DNA of 7,133 nucleotides from Gammaproteobacteria bacterium (GTDB lineage Bacteria; Pseudomonadota; Gammaproteobacteria; Steroidobacterales; Steroidobacteraceae), in assembly GCA_003156695.1 (NCBI GenBank), contig PMHN01000355.1:3169-10301 (forward strand), read 5' to 3'. Under the pieces are notes generated by a model, which made no database searches, was not told the origin of the DNA, and worked only from the letters and a program-made list of their open reading frames with translations. Both the position numbers and the translations under genes were made by a program. Below are positions 1 to 6,403 of the stretch, in pieces. Numbering within the stretch: the first letter of the stretch is position 1; every line of letters starts with the position of its first letter.

Positions 1-2606
1 TAACCGTTGCCGGCGAATACCAGCCAGCCGCCGACCGTGCTGGTGGTGTTGGTGGTGGCGAACGCTGGCGTACTGAAGCTGTATCCCATGTCTGCGTCGG
101 TGGTGGTATTGAATTCCCACAGCGCCGCCTGCGCGAGCTGGCTCTCGGTTGTCAGTGAGGCAGGATTCGTGACATCAAGCGCGAACAGCGACTGGCCCCC
201 TGCCCCCTCACTGCCCACGCCCACCGTGTGCCAGGAGCCGTCGTTGAACTGCACATCCGACGCCTGCGGAGAGCCGTTCACGTAGAACAGATGCGACTGG
301 TTGTAGTACGGGTTGGCGAGCTTGATGAGATTGCTGTACACGCCGTTCGGGATGTATGCGAATAACTCGTTACCGCTGCTGGCATTGAACGCGTGCAGCA
401 TGCCGTCGTCCGCGCCAACGTAGAGTGTGGGCGGCCGGCCGGAGTTCGCGGTGACAAAGTTGAAATAGCTGGTGCTCTGCGTATAGCCGTTCGGGATTCC
501 GATGTACAGCGGCGCACTCGCGACGATGTCGCCGAGTTTGTGCGTGCGATTGCGGAACTGACCGCCGTTGCGTAACTCCTGCGCGCTGCTGCCGCGCAGG
601 AACTGCAGCACATCCTGGCCGTTGGTGTCGGGCGTGAATGTCTCGAGCTGCTGGCCGAGCGTCGATCCGGGGTTGATACCCGAACTTGCAGACACGGCGC
701 TCCAGCGAAACGGGATGCCGGTCTTCGCGACCGGATCCCAGGTGGCTATGAGACGGCCCGTATCCCAGCTCACGGCGTCCAGCTGCGCACGAGCGCTCCA
801 GAGCGCGTCCGCCGGGGCGGTGTCCACCACCCCCGTTGCGGGGTTAATCGGGAAAGCGAAGAGATTACCCGTCCAGTCCTGGAAGGTGTCCGAGGTGGTG
901 AACTGCGCCAGGTACGCCACCGAACCGTTCTGCAGGCCGGTGGAGTTCACGGCCGTCGAGGCCGTGGATTGCGTCGCGGCCAGGATGTTCGCGAGGATGG
1001 CTTGCAGGTCGGTGGTGAGCGCCGCCGGGTTGGTCGCGGCGAAGTACGTGCCGGTGCCGCCGGCAATGGCCATGGCAGTGAGAACCTGCGCGGCGACCGG
1101 GTTCACGCTGGGTTCTACTCCCGCACCGAGGCCAATCACGTAGGTGCTAATGCCCTTGGCCTGCAGGTTAGCCAACTGCGAAATCGTGTCGAGCACAGCC
1201 TGGTCATTGGTCGCGCTCGTGTTGAGCGAACCGTCGGGGTTGAACCCCACGACCACGCCGGCCACATAGCCGGGGGTCACGCCCCACGCGGTCGCCGTAG
1301 TCGTGCCCGGCGGAGGCCATGAGCCACCGCTCAAATCCAGCGTCGGCAAGCCGTCGGTGAGCAGGATCACATAGCGTTTCGCTGTGCAGCCGTTCGAAGA
1401 TGGCGGGTTGGCGCTCTTAAAGTACGCGGATGCTCCCGCGATGAGTCCAGGCAGGGCCGATTGCCCGGCGGTCGCCTTGATTTCGGTCGTGCCGCCGTTA
1501 TTCGTTTCCGGCGCCAGGTACGGCGTGAACTGCGCAATCGCGGTGGCAACCGAGGTCGCCGTCGGAGTTGCGCCGGCACTCGTCATCCCGACGAGCGTCG
1601 TCGCACTGGTGGCGGACTGCGAGAAGCTGTAATACCCGAAGCCGCGCTCTACATAAATGGTCTCAGGTGTGTAGGGCACGTAACCGGCATTGGTAGGCCC
1701 GGTTTCCGTGGCGCAGCCGCCAGTGGTGTCGCCGGTATAGGCCTCGAGGATATTGTTTGGGTTAGCGACGTAATCGGCCAGTGTATAGCCGGTATAGGGA
1801 CTCGACGGATTGGGGCCGCCATACACAATGCACACTGCGGGAGCCCCGGAATCATACAGCACGTCATTGATCAGCGGATCATCACTGCTGGCTGAGACCT
1901 GCATGTACTGCGCGGTGTTCACGGTGTCCGGGCTCGTGGTGGTCACCTTCCCGCTCGAGGCAATCTGGCCGCATTCGGTGTTGACCTCGCCGGTGACACT
2001 CAGGTAGCCGAAGCAGGGATTGGCGACGTAGCGATTGCCGAGAACCTGCGTGTTGGTAAACACAAACGGACCGGTGGTTGGACTCATCTCGTAGAGCCAG
2101 GTCGTATACAAGCCCACGCTGGTAGCGTCGTAGTCCAGCAGCGCGAAATCGGCGTTCGGTATGAAGCTGGTCAACATCGCCGCAATACCGGCCTTGGCGA
2201 CGTTAAGGCGGCTCGCGGAGTTATCGTACTGCGTGCCCCCGCTCGTGACCGTATAAGGCGCGGTGCCGCCTGCGCCCGGGTTGAGCGGCGGCGTAAACCC
2301 TGAGGGAATCGCGAAGTTAACCGGGGAACTGGTGTTTTGCAGCAGGCTCGTGCTCGCGCCCAGCGCTCCGGAGCCGGTCATGATCGCGCCGCTCAAGTCC
2401 CCGTCCATCGATTGTGAGTTGCCGATCGCGAGCACGACCTGCGGGTGGGCCGGGACGGCAATCGTCAGCGGCAGCTGCGAGATGGAGGTCGGCGTAACCG
2501 CGGCGGTCGAGTGAACGATGCGGGTACCGCTCGTGTATGCACCGGCGAGCACCACCAGGGTGATGAGCGTGCGGCGCAGGATCTGAGCAGGGGTGGAGGT
2601 TTGCAT
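1..2606 (-). CDS. pilY1: PilY1, type IV pilus tip adhesin/assembly protein (3' end beyond window)
   Basis: Start ATG is at 2606-2604; 868 residues are visible with no stop before the left edge. Residues 1-36 look like a Sec signal peptide (Arg11-Arg12, then hydrophobic TLITLVVLAGA). A von Willebrand A-like region follows: a MIDAS-like strand at 57-67 (VVLAIGNSQSM) and a later core strand YVILLTDG at 412-419. From about residue 690 the C-terminal PilC/PilY1 beta-propeller domain (PF05567 type) begins, with LYVGADDGMLHAF at 728-740, FYVNGSP near 774-780 and the propeller-like SLFALDVTNP at 806-815. The final propeller blades and any calcium loop are off the window. In the family, PilY1 sits at the pilus tip with the minor pilins, promotes pilus extension and takes part in adhesion and surface sensing. 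It is the last gene visible in the operon, 24 bases after pilX. No Shine-Dalgarno precedes the ATG, and the frame offers no other ATG back to the pilX stop. The first MIDAS Asp is Gly62. Family assignment is firm. Confidence 0.95.
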   Translation of the reverse strand, partial: MQTSTPAQILRRTLITLVVLAGAYTSGTRIVHSTAAVTPTSISQLPLTIAVPAHPQVVLAIGNSQSMDGDLSGAIMTGSGALGASTSLLQNTSSPVNFAIPSGFTPPLNPGAGGTAPYTVTSGGTQYDNSASRLNVAKAGIAAMLTSFIPNADFALLDYDATSVGLYTTWLYEMSPTTGPFVFTNTQVLGNRYVANPCFGYLSVTGEVNTECGQIASSGKVTTTSPDTVNTAQYMQVSASSDDPLINDVLYDSGAPAVCIVYGGPNPSSPYTGYTLADYVANPNNILEAYTGDTTGGCATETGPTNAGYVPYTPETIYVERGFGYYSFSQSATSATTLVGMTSAGATPTATSVATAIAQFTPYLAPETNNGGTTEIKATAGQSALPGLIAGASAYFKSANPPSSNGCTAKRYVILLTDGLPTLDLSGGSWPPPGTTTATAWGVTPGYVAGVVVGFNPDGSLNTSATNDQAVLDTISQLANLQAKGISTYVIGLGAGVEPSVNPVAAQVLTAMAIAGGTGTYFAATNPAALTTDLQAILANILAATQSTASTAVNSTGLQNGSVAYLAQFTTSDTFQDWTGNLFAFPINPATGVVDTAPADALWSARAQLDAVSWDTGRLIATWDPVAKTGIPFRWSAVSASSGINPGSTLGQQLETFTPDTNGQDVLQFLRGSSAQELRNGGQFRNRTHKLGDIVASAPLYIGIPNGYTQSTSYFNFVTANSGRPPTLYVGADDGMLHAFNASSGNELFAYIPNGVYSNLIKLANPYYNQSHLFYVNGSPQASDVQFNDGSWHTVGVGSEGAGGQSLFALDVTNPASLTTESQLAQAALWEFNTTTDADMGYSFSTPAFATTNTTSTVGGWLVFAGNG

Positions 2607-2615
2607 GAGTGTTTT

Positions 2616-2629
2616 CGGCCGTGAGGCCG
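2616..2629 (-). promoter_or_regulatory. Small hairpin in the pilX-pilY1 junction
   Basis: Read on the minus strand, CGGCC-TCAC-GGCCG forms a 5-bp GC stem with a 4-base loop. It starts just after the pilX stop and ends 9 bases before the pilY1 ATG, where a ribosome binding site would be expected. It has no T-run, so it is not a terminator. It could limit pilY1 initiation unless ribosomes arrive from pilX, but this is inference. Stems this short also arise by chance in GC-rich DNA. Confidence 0.3.
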
Positions 2630-2630
2630 C

Positions 2631-3182
2631 CTAGTGAAGTACGCTCTGCAGCGTTGCGCTGGCGGAGGAGTCGCCGCCGCCTGCGTATGCCGTGATGCGA
2701 TAACCCGTGTTGGACGCGTTCGCTCCGTAGGACGGCCCGTTGAGTGAACCTCCGGCGGTCGCCACCGCCGGCAGGGTTTCAACAATCACCTCCGCCGCAA
2801 CCGGCGACGTGGGTGTGCTGGTCAGCGGCGGTCCCGTGTAAGGCATCGACGCCGCCGCGTTCGGCATCGTGTCCGCATAGCTGCTCGCGGTGGGACCGGT
2901 TACTTCCAGCGCCAGGGTGTAGAAGCCGTTCGCGTTCTGGCCAAGTGTCGCCGGGGAGTAGTTGCCGTTAGACAGGTTGGTCTCGACGTCACGCAGGACG
3001 GCTTCAGCGGACTGCACGGCGAGCTCGTGGTTATGGTCATTGCGGGCCATGACCGCCTCGCCTGTCTGCAGGCGCGCCGCGGTGACGCCGATAATCGTGA
3101 GGATCAGGAGCAGGATCAGCGACACGAACAGCACCGCGCCGCGCTGGCGGGAACTACCGGAGATGCAGGGTATGCGCTTCAT
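2631..3182 (-). CDS. pilX: PilX, minor pilin of the type IV pilus tip complex
   Basis: 183 residues, a normal length for PilX. The leader MKRIPCISGSSRQRG ends in Gly15, the expected PilD prepilin peptidase site. It is followed by the hydrophobic helix AVLFVSLILLLILTIIGVTA (16-35). The PilX_N signature continues in AVQSAEAVLRDVE (55-67), and the C-terminus has the usual YRITAYAGG (161-169) and TLQSVL. The mature N-terminus has Val, not Glu, at position 5. This fits the GspK-like role given to PilX, in which a pilin lacking Glu5 can sit at the top of the tip complex. The ATG at 3182-3180 lies 17 bases after the pilW stop, with a modest GGAA ribosome site about 8 bases upstream. The TAG stop is in the same frame as the pilY1 start. 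It acts in the inner membrane before assembly and at the pilus tip afterwards. Confidence 0.92.
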   Translation of the reverse strand: MKRIPCISGSSRQRGAVLFVSLILLLILTIIGVTAARLQTGEAVMARNDHNHELAVQSAEAVLRDVETNLSNGNYSPATLGQNANGFYTLALEVTGPTASSYADTMPNAAASMPYTGPPLTSTPTSPVAAEVIVETLPAVATAGGSLNGPSYGANASNTGYRITAYAGGGDSSASATLQSVLH

Positions 3183-3199
3183 TGTCTGTTTCCAGGCTT

Positions 3200-4291
3200 T
3201 CAGTCGACCGCGCTGCGCAGACTGATAGTCGCGTAGAACATCTTGCGCAGTCGGGTGTCCAGGGGGGCCGTGATTTTGTTTCCCAGGAGGTTGTAAGTGA
3301 TGGCCGCCGCTGGCACCGGCGTGGCCCCCGTAGAGCTCGCCGCCAATACCGCGACTTGGAGGCTCAGAACGCTGTTGATGCCGATCAGGTCGGCGGTCAC
3401 GTACTCGGTGGCTGATCCCTGGCCGGTGGTGTCGATGCCATACAGCACCTGCATGTCTTCCACATCCGGCACCAATTCCTCGGCCGTGAAGGCGGAGCCG
3501 TTCACCTGCTCCAGGCGCCACAGAGCGCCGTCGCCATCAGAGCCGATGCCGATGTAGTAAACGGTCGTATTCAAGGGTGCCACGAGTGCGCCAGTGGAGA
3601 ATTCCAGGGGCAGCGAGCCGCCAGCGACATCCACGGCTGCGGGCGAGCCGGCTGCGACGCCGGCGATCTGGAAGCTCACCGACTTGGTGCAATCGGAAAT
3701 CGCGGCGTACTGCCCCGCGGTCAGGGCGTTCGCGGCGGGGCTGGTCACCGCGATGGTGGTGGCGCCGATGGCGACATCCGTCGTGACGTACACGGGTGTG
3801 ACGCCCGCCACACTGGAGCGCAGAACCAGAACGTCGGTGCCCTGCACCGGCACAGGTCCTGCTGGCACGGCGCCGGTGAACACTGCCGGAGCGATATTCG
3901 GGTTCCAGTTGCCGGCGGCGCCGACCACCGGTGCGGCCGGTAATGTAATAACACCCAACGGGTTCCCCGTGCCGTTCGCCTCGAAACCGGTCACCGCGGT
4001 GGTGAAGGTGTCTCCAAGGGCGTTGCCCGCCAGCAATGTGACGCTGGTATTGGCACTGCCCGTCGGTGGAATGCCCGAATCGCAAGCGAAGTTCCCGGCG
4101 CTGCGCGCGGTCTCCCCGATGAGGTTAAGCGCAAAGCGCCCGCTGTTCGAAAGCGCGCCGACGCCAGAGGTGGACTGATAGGCCGAACGCGAGCCGACGA
4201 AAACCGCGATCACCGCCCCCGTGAGCAGCGTCCCGAGCGTGATGGCAACCATCAGCTCAACCAGCGAGAAGCCAAGGCCGCGGCGCTTCAC
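3200..4291 (-). CDS. pilW: PilW, minor pilin of the type IV pilus tip complex
   Basis: 363 residues from a GTG start at 4291-4289, longer than Pseudomonas aeruginosa PilW but in line with larger versions of the family. The very short leader MKRRGLG is cut before Phe8, and FSLVELM carries the conserved Glu5 of mature pilins. The hydrophobic helix runs to about residue 31. Family features follow: GRFALNLIGETARSAGNFAC (51-70), GTDVLVLRSS (151-160), DVEDMQVLYGID (276-287) and a C-terminal RLRKMFYATISLRSAVD (347-363) typical of the PilW domain (PF16074). Cys70 and Cys201 may form a disulfide. The GTG overlaps the pilV stop by four bases (GTGA), with a GGAG ribosome site at 4303-4300 inside pilV, 8 bases upstream, so translational coupling is likely. 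The start is chosen because it gives the canonical short basic prepilin leader; longer in-frame starts would not. The middle (about 75-250) is rich in Ala, Gly, Thr and Val and is probably a beta domain. Confidence 0.93.
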   Translation of the reverse strand: MKRRGLGFSLVELMVAITLGTLLTGAVIAVFVGSRSAYQSTSGVGALSNSGRFALNLIGETARSAGNFACDSGIPPTGSANTSVTLLAGNALGDTFTTAVTGFEANGTGNPLGVITLPAAPVVGAAGNWNPNIAPAVFTGAVPAGPVPVQGTDVLVLRSSVAGVTPVYVTTDVAIGATTIAVTSPAANALTAGQYAAISDCTKSVSFQIAGVAAGSPAAVDVAGGSLPLEFSTGALVAPLNTTVYYIGIGSDGDGALWRLEQVNGSAFTAEELVPDVEDMQVLYGIDTTGQGSATEYVTADLIGINSVLSLQVAVLAASSTGATPVPAAAITYNLLGNKITAPLDTRLRKMFYATISLRSAVD

Positions 4292-4851
4292 AGGATGGTC
4301 TCCAGCGTCACGGACACCGTGTTGCCTGGTGCGGCGGCGCCGATCGCGTCGGCCAGGGACTGCTGCGCTACGGCATCGTTCCATTGCACGACCACCGTGG
4401 CGGTCGTGACCGTCGCGCCCGTGTTCGGATCCAGGGCCGCGGCGGTGGTGACGCTGCCTTGTCCCGCGGGAATTTCCCCGGCGACGCCCTGCGCGAGGAC
4501 TCCCGGCGAGGCAATGTTGCCCTGCCACTGCGCCAGATCGTTCTGTGCCTGCTGCGCTCCGTCACACGGAGAGCAGGCTACCGTGCCCGGGTTGACCCCC
4601 ATTAAGTCGTTGTAGTTTCCAGCGAACGCCGCCGCGCGGTTGGCGCGCATGTCGTCCAGGATCGAATATGCAAGGGCCGTGGCCTGCGTGCGTATGTAGG
4701 CGCTGTCGTTGGCGCGCGCGGACAGCATCACGAGCTTGCCGATGCCGAGAAGCCCGATGCTCATCACCAGAAGTGCAATCAGCACTTCAAGCAGCGTGAA
4801 GCCATTGCGGCGAGTCGGGCTTGTGGGGGATGCAATCATGGGGTTCAACAT
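4288..4851 (-). CDS. pilV: PilV, minor pilin of the type IV pilus tip complex
   Basis: 187 residues. The leader of 17 residues ends RRNG, followed by FTLLEVLIALLVMSIGLLGI (18-37) with Glu5 of the mature protein present. Downstream is the PilV pattern: RTQATALAYSILDDMRANR (54-72), an extended loop, then CSPCDGAQQAQNDLAQWQ (93-110). The C93-x-x-C96 pair and the DLAQWQ segment are hallmarks of the family. Two in-frame ATGs compete. The first (4851-4849) overlaps the fimT stop by seven bases; the second (4839-4837) lies five bases after that stop and gives a 13-residue leader. Neither has a clear ribosome site, so initiation probably depends on ribosomes finishing fimT. PilV, with the FimU/FimT, PilW and PilX proteins, forms the complex that primes pilus assembly and connects PilY1 to the pilus shaft. 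Confidence 0.93.
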   Translation of the reverse strand: MLNPMIASPTSPTRRNGFTLLEVLIALLVMSIGLLGIGKLVMLSARANDSAYIRTQATALAYSILDDMRANRAAAFAGNYNDLMGVNPGTVACSPCDGAQQAQNDLAQWQGNIASPGVLAQGVAGEIPAGQGSVTTAAALDPNTGATVTTATVVVQWNDAVAQQSLADAIGAAAPGNTVSVTLETIL

Positions 4852-5417
4852 GATGTGAGATTCACACTGGCGAGGTTCTGACCGGGAGTGTTGGACGAGA
4901 GCACCTGGCCGGCGAGTGTTACCTGCGCGTAGCGGGCCTGGGCAACTCCCCGGGAGTCGCACATGGTGAAGGCCGGCGCGACCGGAGCCGCCAGCAATGG
5001 CACGTTCAGCATGCCGGTGGAAAGGTACGTGACCGTCAGGTTGCCGTTCGCTTCGGTGAGCGTCGTTCCGGTCGGCAGCGCCCCGACGCTCTGGATGGGC
5101 GTTGCACTCGCGCTGCTCAATACGATCCACCCGTTCGCCCAGTTTCCGCCGCTGCAGGTCGCTCCATCGGCACTCGCGCAAACCTGCACGCCACCCGCGA
5201 CGTCCTGCTTGATCGCTTCACTGCGGGCGGCGTTGAACGCCAGGACGAGCGAACTCTCCTGCGTCCACTGCCGGTCGTTCTGCAGGAAGGTCCTCATCGC
5301 CGGCAGCGCCAGGGCGAGGAGTATCCCGATCACCATCACGGTGACCAGCAGCTCCACCATCGTGAAGCCCCTGGTCCGCCGCGGGGGTACTGGGTATGAC
5401 AGAGGCAAAGACATCAT
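4845..5417 (-). CDS. fimT: GspH/FimT-family pseudopilin (FimT/FimU), first gene of the minor-pilin operon
   Basis: 190 residues. Leader of 17 residues (MMSLPLSYPVPPRRTRG), then FTMVELLVTVMVIGILLALA (18-37) with Glu5 present (Glu22 of the precursor). The GspH domain (PF12019 type) follows: LVLAFNAARSEAIK (57-70), VQVCASADGATCSG (77-90), WANGWIVL (93-100), then FTMCDSRGVAQARYAQVTLAG (about 150-170). Cys80, 88, 153 and 190 could form two disulfides. By position it corresponds to fimU of Pseudomonas aeruginosa; the same position is usually named fimT in Xanthomonas. In the tip complex the FimU-type protein links minor pilins to the major pilin. The start is the first of two adjacent ATGs (5417-5415). 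No Shine-Dalgarno is visible upstream, so a start at the second ATG or an upstream GTG cannot be excluded. It lies at the head of the operon next to a divergent control region and resembles the pseudopilin at 6591. Confidence 0.9.
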   Translation of the reverse strand: MMSLPLSYPVPPRRTRGFTMVELLVTVMVIGILLALALPAMRTFLQNDRQWTQESSLVLAFNAARSEAIKQDVAGGVQVCASADGATCSGGNWANGWIVLSSASATPIQSVGALPTGTTLTEANGNLTVTYLSTGMLNVPLLAAPVAPAFTMCDSRGVAQARYAQVTLAGQVLSSNTPGQNLASVNLTSC

Positions 5418-5451
5418 GGGGTGCAGTGTGGACAGAGTTGACGCCACGGAA

Positions 5452-5467
5452 TGAGAGTTGGCTCTCA
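5452..5467. repeat. Short inverted repeat upstream of fimT
   Basis: TGAGAG-TTGG-CTCTCA is a perfect 6-bp inverted repeat with a 4-base spacer, ending about 35 bases before the fimT ATG (minus-strand reading). It could be a regulator half-site pair or a leader-RNA hairpin. There is no T-run and no recognised operator consensus, so the role is open. Confidence 0.35.
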
Positions 5468-5564
5468 CTGGCACCCCGGACGCGCGGCCCCCCGACGGGC
5501 GGTTCTGGCGGCGGCTTGAACGGCAGCCGGGCGTCGACGGACGGTCGAGGCCTGATGGCCAATA

Positions 5565-5577
5565 AATCAATATGTTA
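5565..5577 (+). promoter_or_regulatory. Perfect match to the IHF binding consensus
   Basis: AATCAATATGTTA fits WATCAANNNNTTR at every fixed position. It lies in the only strongly AT-rich core of the divergent region, about 150 bases from fimT and about 310 from the plus-strand gene. IHF bends DNA to join an activator with a promoter and is a known participant at several pilin promoters, so a role here is plausible. The match itself is seen directly; binding is inferred. A chance match is uncommon in DNA this rich in GC. Confidence 0.45.
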
Positions 5578-5650
5578 TGCGTATAAGAGAGAAATCGCCC
5601 GAAACTGCCGCTGGAACCGTTGCCGCAAGTCGATCCGCGGCGCACGCGAA

Positions 5651-5675
5651 CGTCGCCCCGCTGCGCGGAGCGACG
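5651..5675. repeat. REP-like imperfect palindrome
   Basis: CGTCGC (5651-5656) pairs with GCGACG (5670-5675). After one C/A mismatch, CCGC (5658-5661) pairs with GCGG (5665-5668) around a 3-base loop, giving a 6+4 bp stem. The size, mismatch and intergenic position resemble gammaproteobacterial REP elements. There is no T-run on either strand, so it is not a simple terminator. Whether it is a repeat family cannot be decided from one copy; no second copy was noticed in the window. Confidence 0.4.
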
Positions 5676-5883
5676 GACAAATGCGCTGTGCGCCGAAGGC
5701 CATCCGGCAAGGGCGAAATCCCGGCCCCGTCACCATATTCTTTCCCTAGAGTCTGAGCTATATTTCGCACGTAGCCATCTGAGTGCGCTTGCATTTAAGG
5801 ACCGATAACAAGAACTTACCGACGCCGTCCCGCGTGGGCTCAATCCGGAGGAACCAGCGCGGACGCGTGCCATCGAGGTAGTG

Positions 5884-6375
5884 ATGAGCACCACACGGGA
5901 ACAGCTGGAGGGCGCAGTGCTGACACTCGCGCGCTCCGGCACGATCAAGGACCGTCTGGCCGACGCATTCCGCAAACATCTCGCGCAGTTGAGCGCAGAT
6001 GACTTACCTGATGGCCTGCGCACTGAGTTACGCGCCTGTCACGATGTGCTGACGCGCGAGCAGCCGCTGCGCGGCGAGGATGCCGTGCGCGCCACGGTGC
6101 GCAAGATGTCGAGCGAAGAGGCGGACGAGGTCGCGTGCAGAATCGTGCGGCTATTCGGTGCCATGACACCCGAATCGCAGCCCGAGGCTCTGCCGGTGTC
6201 CTTGATGCCGGTACTGCCCGCTCTCACCCTTGAGCCGCAAGGCGTGTGCACCGTCAACGGCGCGCGCAACGGCACGCTCAATGCTGCCATCGCTCTCAAC
6301 GGGGCGCTCAGGGCCGGGCGCAAAGCACCCAAGAGCGTTCCGCAGATTATTTCCCTGTACGCCGGGGAAGCTTAG
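5884..6375 (+). CDS. Uncharacterised helical protein between the two pseudopilin genes
   Basis: 163 residues from ATG 5884, with GAGG at 5875-5878 five bases upstream; the adjacent GTG at 5881 is too close to that site. Strong G/C preference at third positions supports real coding. No signal peptide, membrane helix or prepilin leader is visible, so it is probably cytoplasmic. Residues 1-94 look all-helical and charged: REQLEGAVLTLARSGTIKDR (5-24), DDLPDGLRTELRA (39-51), GEDAVRATVRKMSSEEADEV (64-83), RIVRLFGAM (86-94). A Pro-rich linker (95-119) follows, then an Asn-Gly-type repeat (125-142) and a tail ending VPQIISLYAGEA. The helical part resembles small uncharacterised proteins I recall from gammaproteobacteria, but I cannot name a family and no catalytic motif stands out. 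Its location next to a shared control region suggests, without proof, a link to pilus expression. The frame stays open upstream to 5809 but offers no standard start there. Confidence 0.8.
   Translation: MSTTREQLEGAVLTLARSGTIKDRLADAFRKHLAQLSADDLPDGLRTELRACHDVLTREQPLRGEDAVRATVRKMSSEEADEVACRIVRLFGAMTPESQPEALPVSLMPVLPALTLEPQGVCTVNGARNGTLNAAIALNGALRAGRKAPKSVPQIISLYAGEA
6256..6309 (+). repeat. Degenerate 12-base (tetrapeptide) repeat inside the unknown gene
   Basis: Three consecutive 12-base units begin at 6256, 6268 and 6280, and a fourth at 6298 after a 6-base insert. They encode NGAR, NGTL, NAAI, (AL) and NGAL. The DNA is alike as well as the protein: AACGGCGCGCGC, AACGGCACGCTC and AACGGGGCGCTC. 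This suggests local duplication. With so few units it may instead be compositional chance. Confidence 0.4.
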
Positions 6376-6385
6376 AAAACCCTCA

Positions 6386-6403
6386 GTCGAGTTTGAACTC
6401 GAC
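6386..6403. repeat. Inverted repeat after the unknown gene
   Basis: GTCGAGT-TTGA-ACTCGAC is a 7-bp stem (8 with the tight inner pair) 10 bases after the TAG at 6373-6375. On the plus strand no T-run follows, so it is not a canonical Rho-independent terminator. On the minus strand a TTTT lies six bases beyond the stem. It may stabilise the 3' end of the mRNA or act as a weak terminator. Confidence 0.35.

Larger units (their letters stand above)
5418..5883. promoter_or_regulatory. Divergent intergenic region between fimT (minus) and the unknown gene (plus)
   Basis: 466 bases without a convincing gene. It must hold the promoter of the minus-strand pilus operon, and probably that of the plus-strand gene at 5884. 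Most of it is GC-rich. The clear exception is an AT-rich core at about 5561-5595 that includes an IHF-like site. A second, milder AT-rich patch at 5731-5765 contains TATATT at 5759-5764 without a good -35 partner. No sigma54 promoter matches well: TGGAAC at 5612 keeps the GG-N10-GC spacing, but its -12 element is poor. A palindrome at 5651-5675 and an inverted repeat at 5452-5467 are listed separately. The promoter role is inferred from gene orientation. Confidence 0.6.

Noticed and set aside
568..1143. Long plus-strand open frame opposite pilY1
   Set aside because: It is antisense to a protein with clear PilY1 motifs throughout. GC-rich DNA with few stops easily creates such shadows, and the translation shows no recognisable domain.
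3594..4178. Plus-strand open frame opposite pilW
   Set aside because: It is entirely antisense to the well-supported pilW gene and has no family-like features.
5612..5627. Possible sigma54 promoter (TGGAAC with GG-N10-GC spacing)
   Set aside because: The -12 element is poor, and GG-N10-GC alone is frequent in GC-rich DNA. It faces the unknown gene more than 250 bases away.
5567..5794. Minus-strand 75-codon frame in the divergent region
   Set aside because: It has no ribosome site, runs through both the IHF-like core and the palindrome, and its codon pattern is unlike neighbouring genes.
6386..6403. Rho-independent terminator after the unknown gene
   Set aside because: The stem is real, but no T-run follows on the coding strand, so it is listed only as an inverted repeat.
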